64,000 nucleotides of DNA from Curvivirga sp965219885 (GTDB lineage: Bacteria; Pseudomonadota; Alphaproteobacteria; UBA8366; Aestuariispiraceae). The DNA lies in assembly GCF_965219885.1 (NCBI RefSeq), contig NZ_CBDCOT010000009.1, positions 1,116,001-1,180,000 of the forward strand, written 5' to 3'. Below are positions 45,219 through 55,035 of the stretch, one piece after another (position 1 is the first letter of the stretch; the number at the start of each line of letters is the position of its first letter). The position numbers were made by a program, and so were the translations under genes. The notes beneath the pieces were generated by a model. The model saw only the letters and a program-made list of their open reading frames with translations. It did not search any database and was not told the DNA's origin.

Positions 45219-46442
45219 ATGCGTCGTGTCGTTGTTACCGGTATCGGTATCGTTTCCAGCATCGGAAATAATCAAGAAGAAGTTCTGGCATCCTTGAAAG
45301 AAGGTAAGTCAGGTATTGTTCATTGCGAAGATTATGCAGAGCGTGGTTTCCGTAGTCATGTTCATGGTGCAGTTAATCTTGATCCGACAGAGCATATTGA
45401 TAAGAAATTGATGCGCTTTATGGGTGACGGTGCGGCTTGGAACTATATTGCCATGGAACAGGCAATCGACGATGCTGGCCTCGAAGAAAATGATGTGTCT
45501 AATGAGCGCACTGGTTTGATTATGGGTTCTGGTGGTCCATCTACTAAAAATATGCTTTGGTCATGGGATACAGCGCGTGAGAAATCTGCGAAACGTGTGG
45601 GTCCATTCATGGTACCGCGTATTATGTCTTCCACAAACTCTGCGACATTGGCGACCCCGTTCAAGATTAAAGGTGTGAACTACTCTATCAGTTCTGCTTG
45701 CTCTACATCTGCACATTGTATCGGCAGCGGTATGGAGCAAATCCAATGGGGTAAACAAGATATTGTCTTTGCTGGCGGTGGCGAAGAATTAGACTGGACA
45801 TTGACCGTTGTGTTTGATGCGATGGGTGCCCTAAGTTCTAAATATAATGATAATCCATCTAAAGCGTCCCGCGCTTATGATGCGGCACGTGATGGTTTTG
45901 TTATCGCCGGTGGCGCAGCGGTTCTGGTTCTTGAAGAATTGGAACATGCGAAAGCACGTGGTGCGAAAATTTACGCTGAATTGGTTGGTTATGGCGCAAC
46001 ATCTGATGGTTACGATATGGTCGCACCATCTGGTGAAGGTGCGGTTCGTTGTATGAACCAAGCACTTTCCACAGTGAATGGCACAGTTTCCTATATCAAT
46101 GCACATGGTACATCCACACCAGTTGGTGATACCAAAGAATTAGGTGCGGTTCGCGAAGTATTCGGTGGCGCTGAAACAATGCCAGTGATTGGATCTACCA
46201 AATCCTTAACAGGCCATTCTTTGGGCGCGACAGGTGCACAAGAAGCAATCTATTCGTTATTGATGATGAAAGAACGCTTCATTGCTGAATCTATTAACAT
46301 TGAAAATCTTGATCCGGAAGCAGAAGGCATGAACATTGCCACATCCCGTATCGATGATGTTGATATCGACGTTGCTCTTTCCAACAGCTTCGGCTTTGGC
46401 GGGACAAATTGCACATTAGCAATGCAACGTTACACAGACTAA
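45219..46442 (+). CDS. fabB: 3-oxoacyl-ACP synthase I
   Basis: 407-residue condensing enzyme. The catalytic triad is complete: Cys161 in SSACSTSAHC, a histidine in NAHGTSTPVGD and another in LTGHSLGATG. With FabA it elongates unsaturated acyl chains. AAAAGGGG lies before the ATG. fabI follows after 20 bases, so the two are co-transcribed. Confidence 0.96.
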   Translation: MRRVVVTGIGIVSSIGNNQEEVLASLKEGKSGIVHCEDYAERGFRSHVHGAVNLDPTEHIDKKLMRFMGDGAAWNYIAMEQAIDDAGLEENDVSNERTGLIMGSGGPSTKNMLWSWDTAREKSAKRVGPFMVPRIMSSTNSATLATPFKIKGVNYSISSACSTSAHCIGSGMEQIQWGKQDIVFAGGGEELDWTLTVVFDAMGALSSKYNDNPSKASRAYDAARDGFVIAGGAAVLVLEELEHAKARGAKIYAELVGYGATSDGYDMVAPSGEGAVRCMNQALSTVNGTVSYINAHGTSTPVGDTKELGAVREVFGGAETMPVIGSTKSLTGHSLGATGAQEAIYSLLMMKERFIAESINIENLDPEAEGMNIATSRIDDVDIDVALSNSFGFGGTNCTLAMQRYTD

Positions 46443-46462
46443 GCTTTTAAGGGGAAAAGAAT

Positions 46463-47254
46463 ATGTCTGAAAATAAAGGTGTTATGAGCGGTAAACGCGG
46501 CGTGATTATGGGGGTGGCGAATGACCATTCCATCGCTTGGGGTATCGCAAAACTTTGTGCTGAACATGGCGCAGAACTGGCATTCACATATCAGGGCGAT
46601 AGCATGGAAAAACGTGTACGCCCATTGGCAGAATCTGTTGGTTCAGATTTCTGTATTCCATGTGATGTGGAAAATGACGAAGATATTCAGCGTGCTTTCA
46701 CGTCAATTGGTGAAAAATGGGACAGCATTGACTTCGTTGTTCATGCGATTGCTTATTCTGACAAGAATGAGTTGAAAGGCCGTTATGTGGAAACAACACG
46801 TGCCAATTTCGCCCAAACTATGGATATTTCTTGCTACAGCTTCACAGCGGTTGCAGCAGCAGCTGAGCCATTGATGAAAAATGGTGGTAGCTTGGTAACC
46901 TTGTCTTACTCCGGTGCGGAACGTGTGATGCCATCTTACAATGTGATGGGTGTGGCGAAAGCAGCGCTTGAAGCATCTGTTCGCTACTTGGCGCAAGATT
47001 TAGGTCAGAATGGTATCCGTGTGAATGCGATTTCCGCAGGGCCAATGCGTACCTTGGCTGGCTCAGCAATTTCCGGTGCACGTTTCGTTTATAACTGGCA
47101 AGCAGATAACGCGCCAATGCGTCGCAACATCACATTGGAAGATGTTGGTGGTGCTGCCGTTTATCTGATGTCTGATTTAGGGGCGGGTGTCACAGGTGAA
47201 GTTCACCATGTTGACAGCGGTTACCACGTAATCGGTATGGCTGTGCCGCAGTAA
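46463..47254 (+). CDS. fabI: Enoyl-ACP reductase (NADH), FabI type
   Basis: 263-residue SDR-fold reductase for the last step of fatty-acid elongation. The family pair Tyr159-x6-Lys166 is in SYNVMGVAK, the cofactor loop is GVANDHSIAWGIAK, and the triclosan-site region after AGPMRTLAGSAI is typical of FabI. It is the last gene of the fabA-fabB-fabI group and ends at a strong hairpin. A triclosan-type inhibitor would be expected to bind, based on family knowledge. Confidence 0.96.
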   Translation: MSENKGVMSGKRGVIMGVANDHSIAWGIAKLCAEHGAELAFTYQGDSMEKRVRPLAESVGSDFCIPCDVENDEDIQRAFTSIGEKWDSIDFVVHAIAYSDKNELKGRYVETTRANFAQTMDISCYSFTAVAAAAEPLMKNGGSLVTLSYSGAERVMPSYNVMGVAKAALEASVRYLAQDLGQNGIRVNAISAGPMRTLAGSAISGARFVYNWQADNAPMRRNITLEDVGGAAVYLMSDLGAGVTGEVHHVDSGYHVIGMAVPQ

Positions 47255-47278
47255 ACCAGTTATCTGTAATGATTAATT

Positions 47279-47315
47279 AAGCAGCCGTTTATGAATTTGG
47301 ACGGCTGCTTTTCTA
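47279..47315. terminator. Terminator between fabI and a LysR gene
   Basis: The stem AAGCAGCCGT/ACGGCTGCTT is followed by TTCT on the plus strand. It lies between convergent genes. Confidence 0.75.
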
Positions 47316-48185
47316 TTGTGTCAGAAGATCAATGAGCTTGCGGATGTTTTCCTGTTCCGCCACAGGTTGGGCAATTTCAATAATTAACTGATCCATACAT
47401 TCAAGCTTGTCATTTAAGGGCGCAATCAAATTATTATTGGCGATGTGATGAGCCAAGAGCGATTGGCGTCCCATTAAGATGCCTGCGCCATGTAGGGTTT
47501 CTTCAACAGCCAAGCTATAAAGTGAATAAGACGGACCCGCGATCTTGTTTGATAGGTCCGGTGCAAATCTTAATATCCATTTCTGCCAATCGTCTTGCCA
47601 AGCTTGGTCGTGCAGTAAGGGAAATTGAATGAGATCAGCAGGAGCGTTGATTTTTGAAGCAATTTCCTCATTGCAAAGAGGTAAGATAAAATCTTGGCCT
47701 AAACTTATTTGATGGGCTTGCGGGATGCCATAGAAGATACTGATATCAAAAGATTCACGTGTTAAATTAGGGGCGGTTTCCAAGGCAGTTACGGATATCT
47801 GAATATCCGCCATTTCACGTCGGATTTTAGGCAGACGTGGTGTGAGCCATAATTGTGCAATAGAGGGTAAAGCCGCAATACGGATTTGATCCGGCTTTGC
47901 CCATGATTTCAATGAATGAATGGCTTCTCCCAAATGATCAAAAGCCGTGATGAATTTAGGCAAAATATCGTTGCCTAATTCTGTTAATTCTACCCCCTGT
48001 GCATGCCGAATGAATAGAGGGGCTGTCGTCCATTCCTCTAATGCCTTAATATGTTGTGCCACTGCACCAGCGGTGACGCAAAGTTCTTCCGCAGCTAGTT
48101 TGAAACTGCCAAGGCGTGCAGCTGATTCAAAGGCACGTAAAGCATTCAGGGGCGGCCCTTTGGGGCGTGGTGGTTCTACAGGCAT
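47313..48185 (-). CDS. LysR-family regulator, GcvA-like
   Basis: 290 residues. The N-terminal segment PLNALRAFESAARLGSFK followed by AAEELCVTAGAVAQHIKALE is characteristic of the GcvA subgroup, which controls glycine cleavage or amino-acid and beta-lactamase genes. The C-terminal effector domain is complete. It is divergent from the glyA-like gene with only 108 bases between the starts, so this SHMT paralogue is its most likely target; that is inference from position. Confidence 0.85.
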   Translation of the reverse strand: MPVEPPRPKGPPLNALRAFESAARLGSFKLAAEELCVTAGAVAQHIKALEEWTTAPLFIRHAQGVELTELGNDILPKFITAFDHLGEAIHSLKSWAKPDQIRIAALPSIAQLWLTPRLPKIRREMADIQISVTALETAPNLTRESFDISIFYGIPQAHQISLGQDFILPLCNEEIASKINAPADLIQFPLLHDQAWQDDWQKWILRFAPDLSNKIAGPSYSLYSLAVEETLHGAGILMGRQSLLAHHIANNNLIAPLNDKLECMDQLIIEIAQPVAEQENIRKLIDLLTQ

Positions 48186-48293
48186 AAAGACATAGTAAAT
48201 CTACGCCTAGTAAAAAGCAATTCTGATTTGCGCGAAACTGGAAGTTTGAGAGACAATTCACCTAGCAAAGAAATACATACCAAGGTGGAAAAA

Positions 48294-49556
48294 ATGAATT
48301 ATCAACTTCCTAATAAAGATGTCTTGGCAAAGACCGATCCATTGATTGCAGCTGCTATGACAGCTGAGAAAGATCGTCAACAAAATACGATTGAACTGAT
48401 TGCTTCTGAAAATATTGTTAGCCCGGCTGTTTTAGAAGCTTTAGGGCATGAAATGACCAATAAAACCCTGGAAGGTTATCCCGGCGCACGTTTTCATGGC
48501 GGTGGTGAGAATGTAGATACAGTTGAGCAGGCTGCTATTGATCGCGCAAAAGATTTATTCGGTGCCGCTTACGTAAATGTGCAACCGCATTCTGGAAGTC
48601 AGGCCAATCTTGCCATTTTTTATGCTGTGTTAAAACCGGGCGACAAGGTTTTAAGTCTGGATTTAGCTGCTGGTGGACATCTTAGTCATGGCCTTGGCGC
48701 TAACTTGTCCGGCCGTTGGTTTGAAGCACATCATTATACAGTTAATCCGGAAACAGCTCTCATCGATTATGATCAAGTGGAAAAGCTGGCAATTGAAATT
48801 CGCCCTAAACTATTGATTGCTGGCGGATCTGCTTATCCAAGAGAGATTGATTTTGTGCGCATGTCCGACATTGCGAAAAAGGTAGATGCCCTTTTCCATG
48901 TGGATATGGCACATTTCGCCGGATTGGTGGCTGGTGGAGTTCACCCATCTCCATTACCTCACGCGGATTTTGTGACCTGCACCACCACCAAAACCTTACG
49001 TGGCCCTCGCGGCGGCTTGATCCTTTGTCGGGATGATAAATGGGCAAAGAAATTACAATCAGCCGTATTCCCCGGTGTTCAAGGCAGCATTCATTCGCAA
49101 GTCATCGCAGCAAAAGCAGTTTGTTTAGGAGAAGCCTTACGGGATGATTTTAAAGCATATGCAGCGCAAGTGAAACGCAATGCAGCTTTACTGGCAACGA
49201 CGCTGAGATGCCGGGATATTGATCTGGTATCCGGTGGGACAGATACGCATATCGTTTTACTTGATTTGAAAAAATATGGTCTTAAGGGGCGTGAAGTTGA
49301 AGCGGCCTTGGCAAAGGTGAATATCACCGCTAATAAGAACCCGATTCCATTTGATGTAGCTAATCCACAAGATTGGGTCGGTTTGCGTCTTGGGGTATCC
49401 GCAGCAACAACCCGTGGAATTACGGAATATGAGTTTGCCAGCTTAGGTGTTGTTGTGGCTGATATTATTCACGCGCTTGCCAATGATGATTTGGAAAGTG
49501 TGTTGGATGCGTCACGAAAGAAAATACAAGAAATTTGTGATGCATTTCCGATCTAG
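48294..49556 (+). CDS. Serine hydroxymethyltransferase paralogue with altered active site
   Basis: 420 residues from ATG 48294, preceded by GGTGG. The fold-type I PLP lysine is Lys233 in TTTKTLRGPRGG, and IELIASEN and NVQPHSGSQAN are SHMT-like. Compared with E. coli GlyA, several key residues differ: Tyr55 is Thr58 (NKTLEGYPG), Tyr64-Tyr65 are Phe67-His68 and Cys68 is Gly71 (RFHGGGE), and His228 before the PLP lysine is Thr232. Glu57 is kept as Glu60. The changes suggest a different substrate or one-carbon handling, as in alpha-methylserine or threonine-aldolase-like enzymes; the true reaction is unknown. Confidence 0.85.
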   Translation: MNYQLPNKDVLAKTDPLIAAAMTAEKDRQQNTIELIASENIVSPAVLEALGHEMTNKTLEGYPGARFHGGGENVDTVEQAAIDRAKDLFGAAYVNVQPHSGSQANLAIFYAVLKPGDKVLSLDLAAGGHLSHGLGANLSGRWFEAHHYTVNPETALIDYDQVEKLAIEIRPKLLIAGGSAYPREIDFVRMSDIAKKVDALFHVDMAHFAGLVAGGVHPSPLPHADFVTCTTTKTLRGPRGGLILCRDDKWAKKLQSAVFPGVQGSIHSQVIAAKAVCLGEALRDDFKAYAAQVKRNAALLATTLRCRDIDLVSGGTDTHIVLLDLKKYGLKGREVEAALAKVNITANKNPIPFDVANPQDWVGLRLGVSAATTRGITEYEFASLGVVVADIIHALANDDLESVLDASRKKIQEICDAFPI

Positions 49557-49589
49557 AACAACTGGCTCAGCAGTTGGGGTTTCTCTAGA

Positions 49590-49627
49590 TCAGAGGGAGA
49601 GTGGTTTGACCGCTCTCCCTTTTTTAA
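49590..49627 (+). terminator. Terminator after the glyA paralogue
   Basis: GGGAGAGTGG/CCGCTCTCCC forms a stem with one wobble pair and a small loop, followed by TTTTTT. Confidence 0.85.
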
Positions 49628-49747
49628 TGGTAAACGTGCATTTATCTGGAAATCTGTCGTTTTCATGCTTGACCAAAAGCCACAGAAACAGGCAAAAGGA
49701 AGGCTATTTTAAAGAATAAAAACGCCTTTTGGATAAGGACGGGATCC

Positions 49748-52700
49748 ATGCATCTTTTAGCAGCCACACCTGGTGCCGTAGACGACGGTTCAGAAGCAAT
49801 CGACCTAGGTCAAACCCCGGGTGATATCGTTATTTTGACCGCCGCTGATACGGAAGTATCCTGCTTTGCCAAAGCACAAGCTATTCGTTTACAAGAAGAT
49901 GAAAATACACCTTCCGTGCGCGTTGCCAATCTGCTTCATCTTGGACATAACTATTCCGTTGATCTTTATGCTGAAGAAATCATTTCGAATGCGAAATTGG
50001 TTGTTGGGCGTTTGCTTGGTGGGCGAGGTTATTGGGAATATGGGGTTGAACAACTCACTGCCATTTGTCGTGCTAAGAATATCCCCCTTGCATGGTTACC
50101 AGGGGATGATAATCCCGATGCAGAATTGGCTGGTTTATCGTCCTTAGGCCAAGAAGAAAGCCATCGTCTATGGCAATATTGTGTGCAAGGTGGCGTGGAA
50201 AACGCAACCAACTTCTTGCGCTATGCTTCCAGTTTGTTGGGAAATGAAGCTGAATGGATTGAGCCTGCGCCGTTATTACGTGCTGGTATTTACTGGCCCG
50301 AATTAACGCAACCAAACATTTCCGATCTCCCATGGAAAGAGGGTCGCCCTGTTGCGGCGATTACTTTCTATCGCGCACTTTATCAGGCGGCTAATACACG
50401 TATGTTGGATCAGTTGATTGCGTCTTTGGATGCGGCAGGTGTGAATGCATTACCTCTTTATGCGGCAAGTTTAAAAGATCCAGTATGTGCGGCTTTGCTG
50501 ACCGAATTAATGGAAGAAGCCAATACCGGTATTGTGCTAAATGCCACTTCTTTTGCACTAAGTTCTCCGGGGGCAGCGCGTACAGCAACACCATTTGATA
50601 GTCTGGATTGTCCCGTCTTACAGGTGATTTTCTCTGGCGGGAATGAAGAAATCTGGCGAGAGAATACCAATGGCTTATCAGCGCGTGATATTGCCATGAA
50701 TGTGGCCTTGCCGGAAGTTGACGGGCGTTTGTTAAGTCGCGCGGTGTCCTTTAAAGGACTTGCGCAACGCGATGAAACTATCCAAGCGGATTTGGTTGAA
50801 TATCAACCTGTAAAGGATCGTTGCGATTTCGTTGCGAATTTGGCGTCGAATTGGTTATCTCTTCGTCATACAGAGGCAAAAGATAGAAATATTGCTTTGA
50901 TTTTCGCCAATTATCCAAATCGGGATGGGCGTTTGGGAAATGGTGTTGGTCTGGATACACCAAATGGTGCGATGGAAGTTTTGAAATCTCTGGAAGGCGA
51001 AGGTTATGATATATCTGTTCCTTTTGCTGACGGGGATGCGCTTTTAAATCATCTATCCGATGGTCCGACGAATGCAGGTAATGATGGCCGTGAAATTCGC
51101 GAGACACTAAGTTTAGAGGCTTATAATCAATTTTTTGATACGTTACCGAAATCAATAAAAGAAACTGTTCTAGAACGCTGGGGCGCGCCGGAAACAGATC
51201 CTTTCTATCTGTCTGATGGGGATCATGCAGGTGAATTTGCGCTTTCCATCTTTAAACTTGGTAAAATCGTCGTAGGTCTACAACCTGCCCGTGGCTATAA
51301 CATCAATCCGGTTGAAACTTATCATAGTCCTGATTTGGTGCCGCCACATGGTTATATTGCCTTTTATGCATGGTTACGTGAAAGCTATAAAGCCCATGCC
51401 GTGATCCATATGGGCAAACATGGGAATATGGAATGGTTGCCGGGTAAGTCTGTGGCTTTAAGCGAGGAATGTTACCCTGAAGCTGTTTTTGGTCCATTGC
51501 CGCATCTCTATCCTTTTATTGTCAATGACCCGGGCGAAGGTACCCAAGCAAAACGTCGCGCCCAAGCGGTTATCATTGACCATCTGACCCCGCCGCTGAC
51601 CCGTGCGGAAAGTTATGGTCCATTAAAGGATCTGGAACTGTTGGTGGATGAATATTTTGAGGCTGCAGGTGTTGATCCACGGCGCTTGAAAGTATTGAAA
51701 CGTGAGATTTTGGAACTGACCCGTGTCACAGGTTTGGATAAAGATGCCGGCATTGAAAAGTCTGATAATGAAGATGATGCTTTGGCCCAATTGGATAACT
51801 ATTTATGCGAATTGAAAGAAATGCAAATTCGCGATGGTTTACATATCTTTGGTCTGTCACCAACTGGCGATCAATTGACAGATTTATTGGTGGCCTTGGT
51901 ACGTGTACAGCGAAATCAAGGTGAGGGAGGCGATGCCTCTTTATTACGGGCATTAGCAAAAGATTGGGATTTCCCAATTGAATTTGATGCACTTGATTGT
52001 GATATGCGTGCGGATTGGATTGGTCCGAAACCAGATATTCTGACAGATATTGTTGAGGGTAGTTGGCGAAGTAACGGTGATACTATTGAACGGATGGAAG
52101 AATTTAGCCGTCAGTTGGTTTTGGGAGAGGTGGAAGCGGCAGGTGCGCATAGTGAAGCTGTGATCGCGGAGATCCGTGACGTGTTACGCCCAATGCTAGA
52201 ATCTTGCGGCAAGGCTGAGATCCAAGGATTGCTGACTGGTCTTGATGGAAGATTTGTGCAACCAGGTAGCAGTGGAGCGCCAACACGTGGACGTCCTGAT
52301 GTCTTACCGACTGGTCGTAATTTCTATTCTGTTGATACACGTACAGTTCCAACCCCTGCAGCGTGGACTTTGGGTTGGAAATCCGCACAGATGTTGGTGG
52401 AACGTTATGCCCAAGATCACGGATCTTATCCAAAACGATTGGCGTTATCGGCTTGGGGCACATCCAATATGCGTACAGGTGGTGATGATATCGCCCAAGC
52501 CTTGGCGTTGATGGGTGTGCGTCCAACATGGGATAGTGCGTCGCGTCGTGTAACTGGTTTTGAAATCATGCCATTGGATTTGTTGGATCGTCCACGTGTG
52601 GATGTGACTTTACGAATTTCTGGTTTCTTCCGAGATGCATTCCCGGGATTAATAGATTTGGTGGATAGTGCATCCCGTGCTGTGGCAAAGCTTGATGAAT

Positions 52701-53518
52701 CTGAAATTGATAACCCACTAGCTGCAAATCTAATTCGAGAAAAAGCTGAATTGTCAGCACAGGGTATGGATGAAACTCTTGCTGAGAAACAGGCAGGTGC
52801 GCGGGTATTTGGTTCTAAGCCGGGTGCATATGGTGCTGGTCTTCAAGCATTGATTGATGAGAAAGGTTGGGAGAGTGAAGATGATCTGGCCCGCGCCTAT
52901 GTAGCATGGGGTGGGTATGCTTATGGGGCCGGGGCTGAAGGTCGCGCGGCGCATAACCTGTTTGAACGTCGACTAAGTCAGGTGGAAGCAGTTCTTCATA
53001 ACCAAGATAACCGTGAACATGATTTGTTGGATTCTGATGATTATTATCAATTTGAAGGCGGGATGACGGCAGCTGTTCGTATGTTATCCGGTGATCAACC
53101 AACTGTTTATCATAACGATCATAGTCGTCCAGAAAGTCCGAAAATTCGTACGCTTCAAGACGAAATAGGCCGTGTAGTTCGGGCACGTGTTGTGAACCCG
53201 AAATGGATTGAAGGCGTTATGCGTCATGGATATAAGGGTGCCTTTGAAATGGCAGCGACAGTTGACTATATGTTTGCTTTTGCAGCAACGGCCAAATGTG
53301 TGGAAAATCACCATTTCGATGCTGTCGTTGACGCTTATTTGAAAGATGAAAAGGTTCTAGATTTCTTAAAAAAACATAATCCACAAGCGCTAAAGGAAAT
53401 GTTAGAGCGTCTTCAAGAGGCGCTAGATCGAGGTTTATGGCAAACACGTCGTAATGATGTTTTTGGCCTGTTAGAAGAATTAATTGCAAAAGAAACAACC
53501 GAAACAACTGTTTCATAA
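49748..53518 (+). CDS. cobN: Cobaltochelatase subunit CobN
   Basis: 1256-residue large subunit that binds the corrin ring and cobalt during aerobic chelation. Typical CobN/BchH segments are visible: GYNINPVETYHSPDLVPPHG, then HMGKHGNMEWLPGKSVALS and a C-terminal VWF-like partner region (AWGGYAYGAGAEGRAA, MRHGYKGAFEMAATVDY). Length is close to the usual value of about 1270. It is not beside cobST in this window, and cobW, often upstream, is missing. The 120 bases between the glyA terminator and the start are too short for a full cobalamin riboswitch. Confidence 0.96.
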   Translation: MHLLAATPGAVDDGSEAIDLGQTPGDIVILTAADTEVSCFAKAQAIRLQEDENTPSVRVANLLHLGHNYSVDLYAEEIISNAKLVVGRLLGGRGYWEYGVEQLTAICRAKNIPLAWLPGDDNPDAELAGLSSLGQEESHRLWQYCVQGGVENATNFLRYASSLLGNEAEWIEPAPLLRAGIYWPELTQPNISDLPWKEGRPVAAITFYRALYQAANTRMLDQLIASLDAAGVNALPLYAASLKDPVCAALLTELMEEANTGIVLNATSFALSSPGAARTATPFDSLDCPVLQVIFSGGNEEIWRENTNGLSARDIAMNVALPEVDGRLLSRAVSFKGLAQRDETIQADLVEYQPVKDRCDFVANLASNWLSLRHTEAKDRNIALIFANYPNRDGRLGNGVGLDTPNGAMEVLKSLEGEGYDISVPFADGDALLNHLSDGPTNAGNDGREIRETLSLEAYNQFFDTLPKSIKETVLERWGAPETDPFYLSDGDHAGEFALSIFKLGKIVVGLQPARGYNINPVETYHSPDLVPPHGYIAFYAWLRESYKAHAVIHMGKHGNMEWLPGKSVALSEECYPEAVFGPLPHLYPFIVNDPGEGTQAKRRAQAVIIDHLTPPLTRAESYGPLKDLELLVDEYFEAAGVDPRRLKVLKREILELTRVTGLDKDAGIEKSDNEDDALAQLDNYLCELKEMQIRDGLHIFGLSPTGDQLTDLLVALVRVQRNQGEGGDASLLRALAKDWDFPIEFDALDCDMRADWIGPKPDILTDIVEGSWRSNGDTIERMEEFSRQLVLGEVEAAGAHSEAVIAEIRDVLRPMLESCGKAEIQGLLTGLDGRFVQPGSSGAPTRGRPDVLPTGRNFYSVDTRTVPTPAAWTLGWKSAQMLVERYAQDHGSYPKRLALSAWGTSNMRTGGDDIAQALALMGVRPTWDSASRRVTGFEIMPLDLLDRPRVDVTLRISGFFRDAFPGLIDLVDSASRAVAKLDESEIDNPLAANLIREKAELSAQGMDETLAEKQAGARVFGSKPGAYGAGLQALIDEKGWESEDDLARAYVAWGGYAYGAGAEGRAAHNLFERRLSQVEAVLHNQDNREHDLLDSDDYYQFEGGMTAAVRMLSGDQPTVYHNDHSRPESPKIRTLQDEIGRVVRARVVNPKWIEGVMRHGYKGAFEMAATVDYMFAFAATAKCVENHHFDAVVDAYLKDEKVLDFLKKHNPQALKEMLERLQEALDRGLWQTRRNDVFGLLEELIAKETTETTVS

Positions 53519-53606
53519 AAAATTACTATCCGGGGTATAGCCGATCCTATAATCTTGTTATAGTATTTCTATGCAGAGAATTTTCTAGGCGTGACGGAGT
53601 TGGCGT

Positions 53607-54497
53607 ATGAACAATGTTGTAGTGATGGATGATACAAGTATCATTGCTCGCCTTGTGTCCGAATTCCTAAAAGAAGTAGAAGGTGTTAACCCGATCATCT
53701 TCACCAATCCTTTAGAAGGATTGGACTATTGTATTAATGAACCCACTGTCGATTTGGTTTTGGTTGATTATCAAATGCCAGAACTTGATGGTCTTCATGT
53801 GATCGAAAAGCTGCGTGAACATAAAACTTCTGATGACTTACCAGTGATCATGGTAACCAGTAGTGAAGAGAAGCATTTCTTGCGCGATGCATTTGAAGTA
53901 GGGGCCAATGATTTCTTGCGAAAACCTGTGGATCCTACAGAATTAATGGTGCGGGTTAAAAACCTGCTTGCCATGAAAGAAATGACGGCGAAACTTCATG
54001 CGCTTGCCAATACAGATGTATTAACCAATGTGATGACAAGACGTGCTTTTTTAGAGGCGTCTGAAAGTGAAGTGCATCGGTCACAACGTTATGATCATCC
54101 TATGTCTGTTATCATGTTAGATGCAGATCATTTTAAAAATGTTAACGATACTTATGGTCATGCGGGTGGTGATGATGTTTTACGTTTTCTATCAGCACAA
54201 TGTATGGAAATTGTTCGTGATGAAGATCATGTAGGGCGTTTGGGCGGAGAAGAATTTTGTATTGCACTGCCTGAAACCGATTTAGAAGGGGCAGCCCTTG
54301 TTGCAGATCGCTTGCGTCAATCAATTGCGGATAGTGACATAAAATTATCAGATGGACAGGTTATAAATGTGACAGTTTCAGTTGGGGTCGCGGCCATACA
54401 AGAAAACGAAAACCTTGATGATGTTATGCGGCGCTCTGACGAAGCTTTATACGAAGCCAAAGAAAATGGCCGCAATCAAGTAATGAAAGCGGCCTGA
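53607..54497 (+). CDS. Response-regulator diguanylate cyclase (REC-GGDEF)
   Basis: 296 residues. An N-terminal receiver domain (about 3-120) has its phospho-acceptor at Asp54 in VLVDYQMPELDG and the switch residues TSS and KP. A GGDEF domain (about 130-296) has an active-site GGEEF at 213-217 and an RxxD inhibitory I-site (RDED, 204-207), so it should make cyclic di-GMP and show product inhibition. The partner histidine kinase is not nearby. The gene follows cobN by 88 bases with no clear functional link. Confidence 0.9.
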   Translation: MNNVVVMDDTSIIARLVSEFLKEVEGVNPIIFTNPLEGLDYCINEPTVDLVLVDYQMPELDGLHVIEKLREHKTSDDLPVIMVTSSEEKHFLRDAFEVGANDFLRKPVDPTELMVRVKNLLAMKEMTAKLHALANTDVLTNVMTRRAFLEASESEVHRSQRYDHPMSVIMLDADHFKNVNDTYGHAGGDDVLRFLSAQCMEIVRDEDHVGRLGGEEFCIALPETDLEGAALVADRLRQSIADSDIKLSDGQVINVTVSVGVAAIQENENLDDVMRRSDEALYEAKENGRNQVMKAA

Positions 54498-54527
54498 TTC
54501 CTTATGATTTTTCAATTAATCTGGCAT

Positions 54528-54947
54528 TTAGGAATTTAGAGAATCCAAAGCTTTTTGGAAACGACCAGCATGGTTTTTTTCTGCTTTTGCCAAATTTTCA
54601 AAAAGATCGGCAATCTCGTTAAAGCCTTCTTTGCGAGCAGCTTCCGCCATTTTGGGATACATTTCTGTATATTCGTATGTTTCCCCACTGATAGAGGATT
54701 TCAAATTTTCCTCAGTTGTGCCAATTGGTTCATTGGTTACAGGGTCGCCATTTTTTTCGAGCGCTTCTAGGATTGTGTGTGCGTGTGCTGTTTCGACTTC
54801 AGCAGTAGAGCGAAATACAGCAGCAATGTCATTATAGCCTTCAATATCCGCTTTTTGAGCGAAATATAAATAACGGCGATTTGCCTGTGCCTCGATAGCG
54901 AATGACTTAATAAGATTTTCTAGTGTTTTAGAACCTTTAAGCGACAT
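54528..54947 (-). CDS. Rubrerythrin-family di-iron protein (no rubredoxin domain)
   Basis: 139 residues forming a four-helix ferritin-like bundle. Di-iron ligands are visible in FAIEAQANRRY, VETAHAHTIL and the C-terminal FENLAKAEKNHAGRF; the middle glutamate EMYPKMAEAARKEG also fits. The usual C-terminal rubredoxin domain is absent, as in sulerythrin-like members, so electrons must come from another donor. It probably reduces peroxide or handles iron. It lies 185 bases downstream of irr on the same strand, and rubrerythrin-type genes are known Irr targets in other alphaproteobacteria. Confidence 0.87.
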   Translation of the reverse strand: MSLKGSKTLENLIKSFAIEAQANRRYLYFAQKADIEGYNDIAAVFRSTAEVETAHAHTILEALEKNGDPVTNEPIGTTEENLKSSISGETYEYTEMYPKMAEAARKEGFNEIADLFENLAKAEKNHAGRFQKALDSLNS

Positions 54948-55035
54948 GAATGTCTCCTGATCCTTTAGTAGTAAATAACGCGTGATAAGGTGGATATGAT
55001 AAATCCGTGGGGGGACTATATCAGTTTAAACCGAT

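Noticed and set aside
49679..49685. GCCACAG resembling the cobalamin riboswitch box, upstream of cobN
   Set aside because: One base differs from the usual box, and the gap to the preceding terminator is about 120 bases, too short for the full riboswitch. No further conserved elements are present.
52104..52529. Long minus-strand frame inside cobN
   Set aside because: It lies fully within a certain gene, is rich in Pro/His/Tyr, and has no recognisable start region or domain.
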